A DNA stretch of 64,000 nt from Flavobacterium urumqiense (GCF_900108015.1 NZ_FNVP01000006.1:135982-199981), one strand, 5' to 3'; counted from the stretch's first letter, positions 17,748 through 26,745 are shown. Numbers and translations are program-made. Notes: generated from the sequence alone by a model not told the origin.

Positions 17748-18032
17748 CTATTTTTTTACAGCTGCAGTATTCATTGCTGCGCTCATTTCCATAGAAATGG
17801 CGGAACGCTCCATTTTTAATTTTCCTGACATTGTTTCAACGATAACTGTCGTGTCAGCAAGCTCAGAAACTTTTCCGTGAAGTCCACTTTTTGTAATGAT
17901 TTTGTCACCTACTTTCAAGCTGCTTTCAAATTCTTTTTCGTTTTTAGCTTTCTTTTGCTGTGGTCTAATCATAAAGAAATAGATTACCACAAACATTAAT
18001 AGAAACGGCGCAAATTGAGTTAATTGTCCCAT
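17748..18032 (-). CDS. yajC: Preprotein translocase accessory subunit YajC
   Basis: This 94-residue inner-membrane protein has one hydrophobic helix (about residues 7-22) immediately followed by the YajC signature FFMIRPQQKKAKNE. A small soluble domain (VGDKIITKSGLHGKV) comes after it. YajC associates with SecDF and the SecYEG channel. It lies 32 bases downstream of nusB on the same strand and may share its transcript. Length and motif are standard for the family. The C-terminal AAMNTAAVKK tail is variable in homologues. Confidence 0.93.
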   Translation of the reverse strand: MGQLTQFAPFLLMFVVIYFFMIRPQQKKAKNEKEFESSLKVGDKIITKSGLHGKVSELADTTVIVETMSGKLKMERSAISMEMSAAMNTAAVKK

Positions 18033-18064
18033 AATTTTAAAATCTCTTTTTTTGTTTATAAATA

Positions 18065-19009
18065 TTACATTAAACCACGACCAGCTTTAATCATCTTTTT
18101 GTTAGCCTGAAGCTCTTTTACTAAATTATCTAAAATTCCGTTGATAAAAATACTACTTTTAGGCGTAGAATACTCTTTGGCAACTTCTAAATATTCGTTA
18201 AGGGTAACTTTCACTGGAATCGATGGAAATTTTAGAAATTCACAAATAGCCATTTTAAGAATAATGGTATCAATTTCTGCAATTCTATCGCTATCCCAAT
18301 TTGGTGTTTTATCAACATATTCTTTAGCAAATTCTGATTCGTTCAAAACTGTTTTTCTAAACAAATCTTTAACAAAATCCTTGTCCTCATTGTCTTTATA
18401 CAATTTTGGAACTCTGAAATTATCATCTTCCCCAGATTTAATAGCTTTCAACTGCTTGATAATATGCGTATTCACCAACGGAATATCGTCTACCCAAGTT
18501 AATTTGTCATCTTCTAAATATTCGTACAGTTTTTCATTAGGAACAATTACATCCATAAATAAATCAACAATAAATTGTTTATCTTCTTCGAATGTGTTGA
18601 TCGAATTACTCATGTATTTTTCATACAACGTGCTTGCTTTGATATCATTCAAAAGCAACAAGATATAATCATCGTTTAATGTCCAATTGTCAATTTTACG
18701 AGTTTCAAGAGCGATACTAAGTGAATTGTTTTCTGAAAGAATTTGAAAAATACTATTTTTAATGAATTTTTCATTTGGCTTACGCTCCTCAGCAGTAGCA
18801 AGATGTTTCAGAGATGATTTATGCAAAAAGATAGTTTCTTTTTTACAAATTTCAATCAAGGAAGAAAGCATTATTAGGTATAAATCTTGAATATTGTCGA
18901 TACTGTAGAAAAGAAATTTTTCCTCTTTTTCCAGATTATCAGAACCGTTTTGATGCATCGCATAAATGGATTGCATAACTTTAACGCGTATGTGTCTTCT
19001 ATTTACCAC
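18065..19009 (-). CDS. nusB: Transcription antitermination protein NusB (long Bacteroidota form)
   Basis: NusB binds the boxA RNA with NusE (S10) to promote rRNA antitermination. The product is 314 residues, about twice the E. coli length. It starts with the conserved VNRRHIRVKVMQSIYAMHQN (RNA-binding helix). A long Bacteroidota-specific middle follows, and the second canonical helical half lies near residues 215-305 (WDSDRIAEIDTIILKMAICE, then PSIPVKVTLNEYLEVAKEYS). The start codon is GTG at 19007-19009. The -7 box 29 bases upstream supports it. The gene is followed by yajC. Confidence 0.93.
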   Translation of the reverse strand: MVNRRHIRVKVMQSIYAMHQNGSDNLEKEEKFLFYSIDNIQDLYLIMLSSLIEICKKETIFLHKSSLKHLATAEERKPNEKFIKNSIFQILSENNSLSIALETRKIDNWTLNDDYILLLLNDIKASTLYEKYMSNSINTFEEDKQFIVDLFMDVIVPNEKLYEYLEDDKLTWVDDIPLVNTHIIKQLKAIKSGEDDNFRVPKLYKDNEDKDFVKDLFRKTVLNESEFAKEYVDKTPNWDSDRIAEIDTIILKMAICEFLKFPSIPVKVTLNEYLEVAKEYSTPKSSIFINGILDNLVKELQANKKMIKAGRGLM

Positions 19010-19037
19010 CTTGTAAGAACTTTTATTAATTAGACTG

Positions 19038-19045
19038 CAAAAATA
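19038..19045 (-). promoter_or_regulatory. -7 box TATTTTTG of nusB-yajC
   Basis: A perfect TAnnTTTG on the minus strand, 29 bases before the nusB GTG start. Confidence 0.55.
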
Positions 19046-19125
19046 AGAATTTCATCCTTGTAAATAAAATTAAAATACCAAAAAAAGATTTTGGTTCTAA
19101 TTTACTTTGGCCTATTAAACAACAA

Positions 19126-19160
19126 ATTCTAAAAAATCCAAGCAATGGACTTTTTAGAAT
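19126..19160 (-). terminator. Probable terminator of the leucine dehydrogenase gene
   Basis: A 15-bp inverted repeat (19126-19140 and 19146-19160) with one mismatch and a 5-base loop, located 26 bases after the stop codon on the minus strand. The T run is inside the 3' arm rather than after it. Confidence 0.55.
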
Positions 19161-19185
19161 TTGAAAATTAATATGAAAATTAGGA

Positions 19186-20295
19186 CTATTTTTTTAAACT
19201 GTTTTCTATCTTTCTTTGATCAATACGATTTTGAGCAATAGTCAAAGCCGCATGATGCGTTGTAATTCCATTAGCAATAGCAAATGCAAAAATCTCTAAA
19301 GTTGTATTGTAAATATTCTCTGTTTTACGCATGATCTCTGCTTTATCGTAATGCTCTAATTCCGCATAAACATTGATAATTCCACCAGCATTGATTAAAA
19401 AATCCGGAGCATAAAGAATGCCTCTTTCCTGCAAAATAGCACCGTGAATATTCTCATTTGCTAATTGGTTATTTGCAGCCCCAGCAATTACTTTAGCTTT
19501 TATTTTATGCACAGTAGCATCATTTAAAGTCGCTCCCATTGCACAAGGCGCATATATATCAACATCTGCAGCATATAAATCATCGCCTGTGAATATTGTA
19601 GCACCGTACTTAGATCCTACTTCGTACAATTTTTCTTCATTAATATCTGTTATAATAACTATTGCGCCTTCTTTTGTCAAATAATCAACCAAAGTTTCTC
19701 CAACATGACCAATTCCTTGAACCAATACTTTTTTCCCACTAAGTACGTCTGAACCAAACTGTTGTTTCGCAGCAGCTTTCATACCAAGATATACACCATA
19801 AGCTGTTACAGGAGATGGATTTCCAGAACCTCCTCTTGATTCAGAAATCCCTGTTACATAAGGCGTCACGTCTCTAACGATATCCATATCTGCAGTTTCC
19901 ATTCCTACATCTTCGGCAGTGATATATCTCCCGCTTAATGAGTGTACAAACTCACCAAACTTACGCATCAACTCAGGTGTTTTTTGGGTTTTGGCGTCGC
20001 CAATAATAACCGCTTTACCCCCACCTATATTCAATCCTGTAATGGCTGCTTTATAAGTCATACCGCGGGAAAGTCGTAATACATCATTTAATGCTTCCCA
20101 TTCGTTAGCGTAATTATACATGCGAGTGCCTCCTAAAGCAGGACCCATAACCGAATTATGAATACCAATAATTGCTTTTAAACCTGTATCTTTGTCGTTA
20201 CAAAATACAATTTGTTCGTGATTATCAAATGATAATTGACCAAAAACGGGATCCATTTTTTGAAGTTCCTTTCCAGTTGTGAAAGCTGCATTCAT
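19186..20295 (-). CDS. Glu/Leu/Phe/Val dehydrogenase, probably leucine dehydrogenase
   Basis: This 369-residue NAD-dependent amino-acid dehydrogenase interconverts branched-chain amino acids and 2-oxo acids with release of ammonia. Conserved parts are HNSVMGPALGGTRM and LSRGMTYKAAITGLNIGGGK with the catalytic lysine pair. After these come GRYITAEDVG and the Rossmann motif VQGIGHVGE. ILYAPDFLINAGGIINVYAE follows near the C terminus. Leucine dehydrogenase is the usual assignment for this length and pattern, but valine or phenylalanine specificity cannot be excluded by reading. It fits with the HMG-CoA lyase in leucine breakdown. It is divergent from the ABC exporter gene. Confidence 0.9.
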   Translation of the reverse strand: MNAAFTTGKELQKMDPVFGQLSFDNHEQIVFCNDKDTGLKAIIGIHNSVMGPALGGTRMYNYANEWEALNDVLRLSRGMTYKAAITGLNIGGGKAVIIGDAKTQKTPELMRKFGEFVHSLSGRYITAEDVGMETADMDIVRDVTPYVTGISESRGGSGNPSPVTAYGVYLGMKAAAKQQFGSDVLSGKKVLVQGIGHVGETLVDYLTKEGAIVIITDINEEKLYEVGSKYGATIFTGDDLYAADVDIYAPCAMGATLNDATVHKIKAKVIAGAANNQLANENIHGAILQERGILYAPDFLINAGGIINVYAELEHYDKAEIMRKTENIYNTTLEIFAFAIANGITTHHAALTIAQNRIDQRKIENSLKK

Positions 20296-20347
20296 AGTAT
20301 TGATTTTTTGATAGTGATAAAATTATGAATTTGTCAAAAAGACAAGC

Positions 20348-20355
20348 CAAATTTA
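20348..20355 (-). promoter_or_regulatory. -7 box TAAATTTG of the leucine dehydrogenase gene
   Basis: A perfect TAnnTTTG on the minus strand, 53 bases before the ATG at 20295. The space leaves room for a short untranslated leader. Confidence 0.5.
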
Positions 20356-20430
20356 CATAAAAAATAAATAAGCACTAATATTTTAGCTTAAATTTATCAA
20401 TATGATAATTATACGAAAGAAAAATAATTT

Positions 20431-20438
20431 TAATTTTG
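20431..20438 (+). promoter_or_regulatory. -7 box TAATTTTG of the ABC exporter gene
   Basis: A perfect TAnnTTTG on the plus strand, 60 bases before the ATG at 20498. With the box at 20348-20355 it forms a divergent promoter pair in a 202-base gap. Confidence 0.5.
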
Positions 20439-20497
20439 TCAAAAATTGATTAAAAATCAAAAAATAAAACTATTTCAATAAAGAATATCTTAAAAAA

Positions 20498-22258
20498 ATG
20501 AAAGAATTACGTTATTTAAATAAATACTTTGTCAAATATAAATACAGCTTTTCTCTCGGTATCATATTTACCATTATTGCTCAAATATTTTCATTGTTTA
20601 CACCCAAATTAATTAGCAAATCATTCAAAGTAATTGAATCCTTTTCTAAAGATAAAAATGTAGCAATTTCGGTAATTCGCGAAGAATTAATTTCGAATAT
20701 TTTGTTGATTATTGCTACTACGATCATTGCTGGCTTTCTTACTTTTTTAATGCGACAAACCCTTATTGTTATGTCGAGACACATTGAATTCGATTTGAAA
20801 AATGAAGTATTCCGACAATATGAAAACTTATCGCAGAACTTTTACAAACAAAGTCGCACCGGTGATTTGATGAACCGCATTAGCGAAGATGTTTCTAAGG
20901 TCAGAATGTATGTGGGTCCTGCCGTTATGTACACTATAAATACTTTTATTCGTTTTACGATTGTAATCGTATATATGTATAATGTTTCGCCTCGATTGAC
21001 TTTATATACCATTCTTCCTTTACCAATATTATCGTATTGCATTTTCAAATTAAGTTCCGAAATCAATAAAAGAAGTACCATTTTTCAACAATATTTATCT
21101 AAAGTTTCCAGTTTCTCACAAGAAATATTTTCTGGAATCCGTGTGATAAAGGCCTATTCTTTAGAAGATCAACATCAAAACAACATGGTGGATTTAGCGA
21201 ATGAGAGTAAAAGCAAAAGTTTAAACTTAGCCAAAGTGCAATCTCTATTCGGACCATTAATGCTGGCGTTGATAGGAATAAGTAACTTGGTTGTGATTTA
21301 TTTTGGAGGTTTAATGTACATTGATGGTACGATAAAAAGCATTGGAACTATAGCAGAATTTATTTTATATGTCAATATGCTTACTTGGCCAGTGGCTTCT
21401 CTAGGATGGGTATCTTCTATGGTTCAAGAAGCCGAAGCCTCCCAAAAACGTCTCAACGAATTCCTGAAAATTGAGCCTGAAATAAAAAATAACAATCCTA
21501 ATAAATCTATAATCGAGGGTACTATTTCTTTTGAAAATGTTAGTTACACTTACGAAGACACCAACATAGAAGCATTAAAAAATGTAACTTTTACAGTCAA
21601 AAAAGGAGAAACACTAGCGATTCTTGGAAAAACAGGATCCGGAAAATCAACCATTTCCTCATTAATCTCTAGATTATATGATGTAACAGCAGGAAAAATA
21701 AACATTGACGGAAATGAAATAAGTACCGTGAACCTTTATGATTTGCGAAAAAGCATCGGGATTGTACCACAAGATGCCTTCTTGTTTTCGGACAGTATCA
21801 AGAACAACATAAAGTTTGGTAAAGAAAACGCAACTGACCAAGAAGTACAATCAGCTGCCAAAAATGCTGTGGTTCATGATAATATCATTGGCTTTAACAA
21901 GCAATATGATACTATATTGGGCGAAAGAGGAATTACACTTTCCGGGGGACAAAAACAACGCGTTTCTATTGCCAGAGCAATTATCAAAAACCCTCCTATT
22001 TTACTTTTTGACGATTGTTTGTCTGCTGTTGATACAGAGACCGAAGAGGCTATTTTGAATAATTTATCTGAAATTTGCAAGGATAAAACTACCATTATTG
22101 TAAGTCACAGAGTTTCATCAGCCAAAAATGCAGACAATATTATCATCCTGGAAGACGGAAAAATTATCCAACAAGGTTCTCATAATCAATTGATAAATCA
22201 AGAAGGGTATTATGCATCCCTATATTTAAAACAACTTTCAGAAAAAGAATTGCTTTAA
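20498..22258 (+). CDS. ABC exporter half-transporter (fused membrane and ATPase domains)
   Basis: This 586-residue protein has a six-helix type-I exporter membrane domain (about residues 15-310, with RTGDLMNRISEDVSKVR as the coupling region). It is followed by a nucleotide-binding domain carrying Walker A GKTGSGKST (377-385), the Q-loop VPQDAFLF, signature LSGGQKQR, Walker B ILLFDD and the H-loop SHR. It should form a homodimer or heterodimer in the inner membrane and export a lipid, peptide or drug. MsbA-like lipid flipping is possible but no substrate can be named. It is transcribed away from the leucine dehydrogenase gene and is followed 71 bases later by a DUF3276 gene. Confidence 0.92.
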   Translation: MKELRYLNKYFVKYKYSFSLGIIFTIIAQIFSLFTPKLISKSFKVIESFSKDKNVAISVIREELISNILLIIATTIIAGFLTFLMRQTLIVMSRHIEFDLKNEVFRQYENLSQNFYKQSRTGDLMNRISEDVSKVRMYVGPAVMYTINTFIRFTIVIVYMYNVSPRLTLYTILPLPILSYCIFKLSSEINKRSTIFQQYLSKVSSFSQEIFSGIRVIKAYSLEDQHQNNMVDLANESKSKSLNLAKVQSLFGPLMLALIGISNLVVIYFGGLMYIDGTIKSIGTIAEFILYVNMLTWPVASLGWVSSMVQEAEASQKRLNEFLKIEPEIKNNNPNKSIIEGTISFENVSYTYEDTNIEALKNVTFTVKKGETLAILGKTGSGKSTISSLISRLYDVTAGKINIDGNEISTVNLYDLRKSIGIVPQDAFLFSDSIKNNIKFGKENATDQEVQSAAKNAVVHDNIIGFNKQYDTILGERGITLSGGQKQRVSIARAIIKNPPILLFDDCLSAVDTETEEAILNNLSEICKDKTTIIVSHRVSSAKNADNIIILEDGKIIQQGSHNQLINQEGYYASLYLKQLSEKELL

Positions 22259-22329
22259 TTGTTGTGTAATACATATATTTTTAAGATTTTTGAGTACTAC
22301 TTAACAACCATAAATTGATAGAAAGGATT

Positions 22330-22710
22330 ATGAGAGAAAATGACATGTTAGAAAAAGAAGAGATATTTTCAAAAGTTTTACGAGCTGGAAGAAGAACTTA
22401 TTTCTTTGATGTGAGGGCTACAAAAGCAGATGATTATTATATTACGATTACCGAAAGTAAAAAATTCACAGAAGAAGATGGTTCATTCCATTTCAAGAAA
22501 CACAAAATTTATTTATACAAAGAAGATTTTGCTGCTTTCGCAGAAATCCTAGGCGAAATGACCTCTTACGTTTTGAACCATAAAGGAGAAGAAGTAATTT
22601 CTGAAAGACACCAAAAAGATTTTAAAAAAGAATATACTTCTGATAAAGTGGAAGACGAATTTATTCCAAAAACATCATCTTTTACTGATATTGAATTTGA
22701 TGATATTTAA
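22330..22710 (+). CDS. DUF3276 / PUR-alpha-like single-strand nucleic-acid-binding protein
   Basis: This small cytosolic protein (126 residues from the ATG at 22330) belongs to DUF3276, which has the PUR-alpha repeat fold and binds single-stranded DNA or RNA. The text EEIFSKVLRAGRRTYFFDVR, then ADDYYITITESKK and HKIYLYKEDF, is diagnostic. The C-terminal tail is acidic and poorly conserved (KVEDEFIPKTSSFTDIEFDD). The TTG at 22315 would add only five residues; a GAAAGG ribosome-binding sequence sits just before the ATG at 22330, so I prefer that start. The family is nearly universal in Bacteroidota, but its cellular role is not settled. Confidence 0.9.
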   Translation: MRENDMLEKEEIFSKVLRAGRRTYFFDVRATKADDYYITITESKKFTEEDGSFHFKKHKIYLYKEDFAAFAEILGEMTSYVLNHKGEEVISERHQKDFKKEYTSDKVEDEFIPKTSSFTDIEFDDI

Positions 22711-22735
22711 TTCTTAATTACCTATTTACAAACCT

Positions 22736-22774
22736 AAAGAGTCTAAAAGTCAATTGATTTTTGGACTCTTTTAT
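22736..22774 (+). terminator. Terminator after the DUF3276 gene
   Basis: The sequence from 22736 to 22771 is an almost complete palindrome (AAAGAGTC at one end, GACTCTTT at the other) with only two wobble positions per arm. It is followed by a short T-rich tail. The rest of the gap to 23027 (about 250 bases) is AT-rich, with nothing else that I can support. Confidence 0.75.
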
Positions 22775-23027
22775 GTAATTCTACAAAGAAACACTACCTG
22801 AAATTATTAAAAAAAAGAAAAGATAGAGTAAATTAAATGTTAAAAATATTCTGGTAAATAATAAAAATTTAGGCAACTTTTATTAAACTTAAAATCTCTT
22901 AAGTAATTGCTCTTTTTTCTGAGCAAACAATAGTTTTTATTTCGATTAAATGCATAATTTTATTCCAAAAAAATAGCAATAAACATGTTTTTTTTTAGCA
23001 AGACTTATATTAGGTAAAATATTAAAA

Positions 23028-23585
23028 ATGGATACGAAATTATTAATACTTGCAGGGCTTGGCGATTCCGGAGAAAAACATTGGCAGAGCTACTGGTTAC
23101 AAAAATTTAAAAACAGTTCTAAGTTGGTTCAGGGAAACTGGCAAGAACCTGTACTTGAGGAATGGCTAAGTAATTTAACAGAAGTTATTTCAAAATTAGA
23201 TTCTCCAACTATTTTGGTGGCGCACAGTCTTGCCGTTTCAATGGTTTTGCATTGGGCTACAGTCAATAATAATCCCAACATAATTGGGGCATTATTGGTT
23301 GCTCCTGCCGATGTTGATTCCCCAGATCACACTCCTGAAATAATTTGGAATTTTTCTCCGATACCAACTAAAAAATTAGGTTTCCCATCAATTCTTGTCA
23401 CCAGTGCTAATGATCCGTATATTTCAACGGAAAGAGCACAATATTTTGCTAAAATGTGGGGTAGCGATTTTGTAAACATTGGTCAAAAAGGACACATCAA
23501 CTCCGATTCAAATCTCGAATTTTGGGAAGAAGGCCAATTAATTTTAGAAAAATTAATTGATAAAATCAATTCTAATTCCTACTGA
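23028..23585 (+). CDS. RBBP9/YdeN-family serine hydrolase
   Basis: This 185-residue cytosolic alpha/beta hydrolase belongs to the RBBP9 (YdeN) group of small esterase-like proteins. Conserved features are the N-terminal LAGLGDSGEKHWQSYW and the nucleophile motif VAHSLA (Ser67). SANDPY (Asp129) and GHINSDS (His156) complete a Ser-Asp-His triad in the usual order. Natural substrates of the family are poorly defined. It is monocistronic as far as can be seen, because the next gene is on the other strand. No perfect -7 box was found in the 250 bases upstream. Confidence 0.88.
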   Translation: MDTKLLILAGLGDSGEKHWQSYWLQKFKNSSKLVQGNWQEPVLEEWLSNLTEVISKLDSPTILVAHSLAVSMVLHWATVNNNPNIIGALLVAPADVDSPDHTPEIIWNFSPIPTKKLGFPSILVTSANDPYISTERAQYFAKMWGSDFVNIGQKGHINSDSNLEFWEEGQLILEKLIDKINSNSY

Positions 23586-23681
23586 TAACAATTTAGAAGA
23601 AAATATTTTAAATTTAATATTCTCTTTTTAAATTCTTAGGTAAAAAAAAGTTCTGCTTAAATAACAGTTTCTCTTTTTTAA

Positions 23682-24149
23682 TCAAAAATGTTCCTTTACC
23701 CTATACAAACCTATTAATTCTCCCCAGGCAATACTATGCCCAACAATTGCTTTTTCAAATTCTTTTTTATCTGTATTAGAAGGCAGAAAACTTAGCGTAG
23801 TATCCAAAGCGTATACCTTAAAATGATAATGATGTTTACCACTTGGAGGACATGGACCAGAATATTTATTTTCACCCATATTATTTCTACCTTGGATTCC
23901 TGGTGCAGAATCCTCTTTTATACTGCTTTTTGGCAAAATGTCCCATAAAAGCCAATGGCAAAAAGTTCCATTTGGGGAATCTGGATCTTCCATTATAATA
24001 GCCAGACTTTTTGTGTTTTCAGGAATTTCGTCTATGATAATATCCGGATTAATATTTAGTCCATCACAAGTATATTTTGAAGGAATAAATTCATTGTTAT
24101 TAAAAGAAGAACTTTTTACAACTAATGTGTTAATGATTGTTACTGACAT
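23682..24149 (-). CDS. YbhB/YbcL-family PEBP-like protein
   Basis: The product (155 residues from the ATG at 24149) is a phosphatidylethanolamine-binding-protein fold of the bacterial YbhB/YbcL type. The anion-binding pocket motifs are all present: MEDPDSPNG, FCHWLLWDI, YSGPCPPSGKHHYHFKVYAL and the late GHSIAWGELIGLY. No signal peptide is seen with the chosen start. The longer frame from 24173 adds eight residues (MNLVIPYI) and lacks support. The bacterial role of these proteins is unknown. It is convergent with the hydrolase gene, and no terminator is obvious between them. Confidence 0.88.
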   Translation of the reverse strand: MSVTIINTLVVKSSSFNNNEFIPSKYTCDGLNINPDIIIDEIPENTKSLAIIMEDPDSPNGTFCHWLLWDILPKSSIKEDSAPGIQGRNNMGENKYSGPCPPSGKHHYHFKVYALDTTLSFLPSNTDKKEFEKAIVGHSIAWGELIGLYRVKEHF

Positions 24150-24490
24150 GATATATGGAATAACGAGGTTCATAATTAGAATCGTAAAATAGAATTATTT
24201 TGATTCATTTTTTCGAGCTATTTTTTTATGGTATCGTCTTATTAGATAAGAATCTACCATTTTTAATTCATAATTTTACACAACTTAGTGCTTATCGTGA
24301 TAATTCTTTGCTCTTTTAGGTTTCCTTTGTAAACAATGTATTAGGAAATTCAATAGCAATCTCGCAAAGTGCCTAATAAGATTCTTAAGAGCGTTTGGAT
24401 AATATTTTTTTTACTAAAGCATCGTATATTATTTAGCTTATAACACAAAAAGCAAATATGGTTAAACTGTAAAATAACGATAGCTTTTTA
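24150..24490. other. Intergenic stretch without recognised feature
   Basis: These 341 AT-rich bases lie between the PEBP gene and the stop codon of the four-helix copper protein gene, both on the minus strand. I see no open frame with protein character, no perfect -7 box in a useful place and no convincing hairpin. Confidence 0.5.
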
Positions 24491-24817
24491 TTAATGCGCC
24501 ATTTGTTGTTCTTGACACATTGTGGCACATTTACGACATGCTTCAGCACATTTTTTACAATGTTCCATTTCCGGATACTTTTCACATTCTGTGGCACATC
24601 TTTCGCACATTTCACCACATAATTTCAGAAAAATATCAGTATTTTCTGAATCTCGTTCCATCAACTGTCCTGTTAATCGGCATATATCCGCACAATCCTG
24701 GTCGTTCATCATACAGCGATCCATCTCCATCTCTTTTTCTAAATGGCATGCATCATAACAATGTGTGCATTGTGCAGCACAAAAATTCAATACATCAATC
24801 ATTTTTTGCTTTTCCAT
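24491..24817 (-). CDS. Cys-rich four-helix bundle copper-binding protein (Csp/DUF326-like)
   Basis: The 108-residue protein has 16 cysteines, spaced along helices as CxxxCxxC, CxxxC and CxxC (residues 13, 17, 20, 24, 35, 42, 46, 67, 71, 74, 78, 87, 90, 94, 97, 101). This is the pattern of the four-helix bundle copper-storage proteins (DUF326/Csp), in which cysteines line the core and hold many Cu(I) ions. There is no signal peptide, so it resembles the cytosolic Csp3 type. Extra Met and His residues (HLEKEMEMDRCMM, and a C-terminal MAH) may also bind metal. Neighbouring genes give no copper-export context. An antisense open frame here is a codon-bias shadow. Confidence 0.85.
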   Translation of the reverse strand: MEKQKMIDVLNFCAAQCTHCYDACHLEKEMEMDRCMMNDQDCADICRLTGQLMERDSENTDIFLKLCGEMCERCATECEKYPEMEHCKKCAEACRKCATMCQEQQMAH

Positions 24818-25112
24818 TTTTTATGTAACTTATAATTAATAATCTGCTTTTTAAATTCTGAAATGAAATGATATCTAAATTTAATTTATATCTGGTTAAT
24901 TTATATTGTAAACAATGCAGCTGTTTATCGATATAAAGAAATGCATCCTGACCATTTGGTATTTTGCTTTAAATAGCTTTGGGGAAACTTTAATGCAAAT
25001 TATAATCCTAAAAATTATTTTAAAATCTTTGTTAATTAAACAACAATTTTATGCCGAAAAAAAACCTTAATTAAGAAACAAGTAAATTTACAATATTTTT
25101 TACTTTAAATAA

Positions 25113-25149
25113 CTAAAAAATAGGTTATTAACATTTTAATAACCTATTT
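25113..25149 (-). terminator. Terminator of the csaA gene
   Basis: A perfect 13-bp stem (25118-25130 and 25137-25149) of AATAGGTTATTA type with a 6-base loop, followed on the minus strand by six T residues. It lies 35 bases after the stop of csaA. The rest of the gap from 24818 to 25184 is AT-rich with no other supported feature. Confidence 0.8.
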
Positions 25150-25184
25150 ACTTTCAAGTATATCAGAGCCGTTTTTTTTTGGAG

Positions 25185-25520
25185 TTACCCAATTCGCAGT
25201 CCGTTTTCAATTTTAAAATCTGGTGCTAACAAAATAACATCACCTTCCTCCCCGACAGCACCCAACACCAGACATTCACTCATGAATTTACCAATTTGTT
25301 TTTTGGGAAAATTTACAACAGCGACGATTTGTCTGTTGACCAAATCTTCCTTTTGATATCGCCTTGTAATTTGTGCCGATGTTTTTCGAATTCCAATTGT
25401 GGAACCAAAATCTATTGTAAGCTGGTAAGCCGGTTTTCTTGCTTCAGGAAAATCGTTAACTTCTAAAATAGTTCCAACTCGCATTTCTACTTTTACAAAA
25501 TCTTGCCAAGTTAATTCCAC
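25185..25520 (-). CDS. csaA: CsaA-family tRNA-binding protein
   Basis: This 111-residue, single OB-fold tRNA-binding domain protein is homologous to the C-terminal domain of methionyl-tRNA synthetase and to CsaA, which has been described as an export-related chaperone. Conserved parts are KVEMRVGTILEVNDFPEARK, IDFG..GIRKTSAQIT, NRQIVAVVNFPKKQIG and SECLVLGA. The start is GTG at 25518-25520. It stands alone with its own terminator. Binding of tRNA or of unfolded proteins is known for the family; which one applies here cannot be said. Confidence 0.9.
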   Translation of the reverse strand: MELTWQDFVKVEMRVGTILEVNDFPEARKPAYQLTIDFGSTIGIRKTSAQITRRYQKEDLVNRQIVAVVNFPKKQIGKFMSECLVLGAVGEEGDVILLAPDFKIENGLRIG

Positions 25521-25680
25521 TTTTATATTGTATTTATGGTTTGTAATTAAATGTTATTGTTTAACAAACCTATCAATTTTACAACTATTAACACTAATTT
25601 CATAAGACATTTTTTGTACTATGACTATAAATTTACAATTCAAGAATACTATTTAAAAACTATAAAAAACTATTAGTAAG

Positions 25681-26574
25681 ATGGAAGAAAATCAAACAAG
25701 TGGAAACGAATCATCAAGGAATGATAGTTTTTCTACATCAAAAAGGGAAACGGATAGATATATTGAGACAGAATTAAACGTAAAATTATATTTAAAGGAT
25801 TACGGTCAAGGAAAACCGGTAATTCTTATTCATGGTTGGCCCCTTTCTAATGAAATGTGGGAACATCAAATCGATGCTTTGGTTGAAAATAACTTTAGAG
25901 TAATTGCTTATGATCGCCGTGGTTTTGGAAAATCTTCGCAACCTTGGAACGGATACGATTACGATACCTTAGCAGATGATTTAAAAGCAATTATTGATCA
26001 GTTAGAGTTAGACGAAGTCACTCTTGTTGGATTTTCTATGGGTGGTGGAGAAGTCGTGCGCTATTTCAGTCGCCATGGAGGAAAAAATATTGCAAAAGCT
26101 ATACTAATCTCTTCTGTAACACCACATTTATTAAAAACCGATTCTAATCCTGCCGGAGTTCCTCAAGAAAAATACGATGCAATGGCGGAACAAATTAAAG
26201 AGGACCGAATTAGTTTTCTGGATGGTTTCGGAAAAACATTTTTCGGAGTGAGTTTTATCAGTAAGCCTGTTAGTACACCATTGTTGGATTATTATAGAAT
26301 GCTTGGTTCTCTTGCTTCACCGCGTGCGACCTTGGAGTGTGCAAAATCTTTTTCCACTACTGATTTTAGTCGTGAAATGGCCTCTGTAAATGTACCTACA
26401 TTAATCATTCATGGCGATGAAGATAAAACTGTCCCCATAGAAATCACTTCTGAAATTGCTACAAAATTAATTCCTGATAATATTTTTATTATCTACGATG
26501 GTGCGCCACACGGATTATTTTATGTAGAAAAAGAAAAATTAAATAGAGATTTAATTAAATTTTTAAACTCTTAA
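25681..26574 (+). CDS. Alpha/beta hydrolase, non-heme chloroperoxidase/arylesterase-like
   Basis: The 297-residue enzyme has the alpha/beta hydrolase order seen in cofactor-free haloperoxidases and arylesterases: oxyanion HGWPLS, YDRRGFGKSS, nucleophile VGFSMGGGEVVRY (Ser119), HGDEDKTVP (Asp248) and APHGLF (His277). An N-terminal extension of about 28 polar residues (Ser/Asn/Glu-rich) precedes the domain and is unusual for the family. It is neither a signal peptide nor a recognised domain. Any halogenation activity is a perhydrolase side reaction; ester hydrolysis is the safer inference. A long hairpin terminator follows. Confidence 0.85.
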   Translation: MEENQTSGNESSRNDSFSTSKRETDRYIETELNVKLYLKDYGQGKPVILIHGWPLSNEMWEHQIDALVENNFRVIAYDRRGFGKSSQPWNGYDYDTLADDLKAIIDQLELDEVTLVGFSMGGGEVVRYFSRHGGKNIAKAILISSVTPHLLKTDSNPAGVPQEKYDAMAEQIKEDRISFLDGFGKTFFGVSFISKPVSTPLLDYYRMLGSLASPRATLECAKSFSTTDFSREMASVNVPTLIIHGDEDKTVPIEITSEIATKLIPDNIFIIYDGAPHGLFYVEKEKLNRDLIKFLNS

Positions 26575-26592
26575 ATTTAAATTGAATCATTC

Positions 26593-26655
26593 AAAAAGTA
26601 CGACCTGAAGTGTTCGCTGTTTATAGACAAAGCACTTCAAAGCGTACTTTTTCTC
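26593..26655 (+). terminator. Long hairpin terminator after the alpha/beta hydrolase gene
   Basis: Outer stem AAAAAGTACG/CGTACTTTTT (26593-26602 and 26643-26652) and inner stem TGAAGTG/CACTTCA, separated by small internal loops, with a T-rich 3' end. Confidence 0.65.
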
Positions 26656-26745
26656 ATTTGAATTCTAAAATATTTTAGTAAAAAGGCGAATCTTTTTCAA
26701 TACTGCATTTTTTATTGTAATTTGGTAAAAGCAATATCAACTTCA

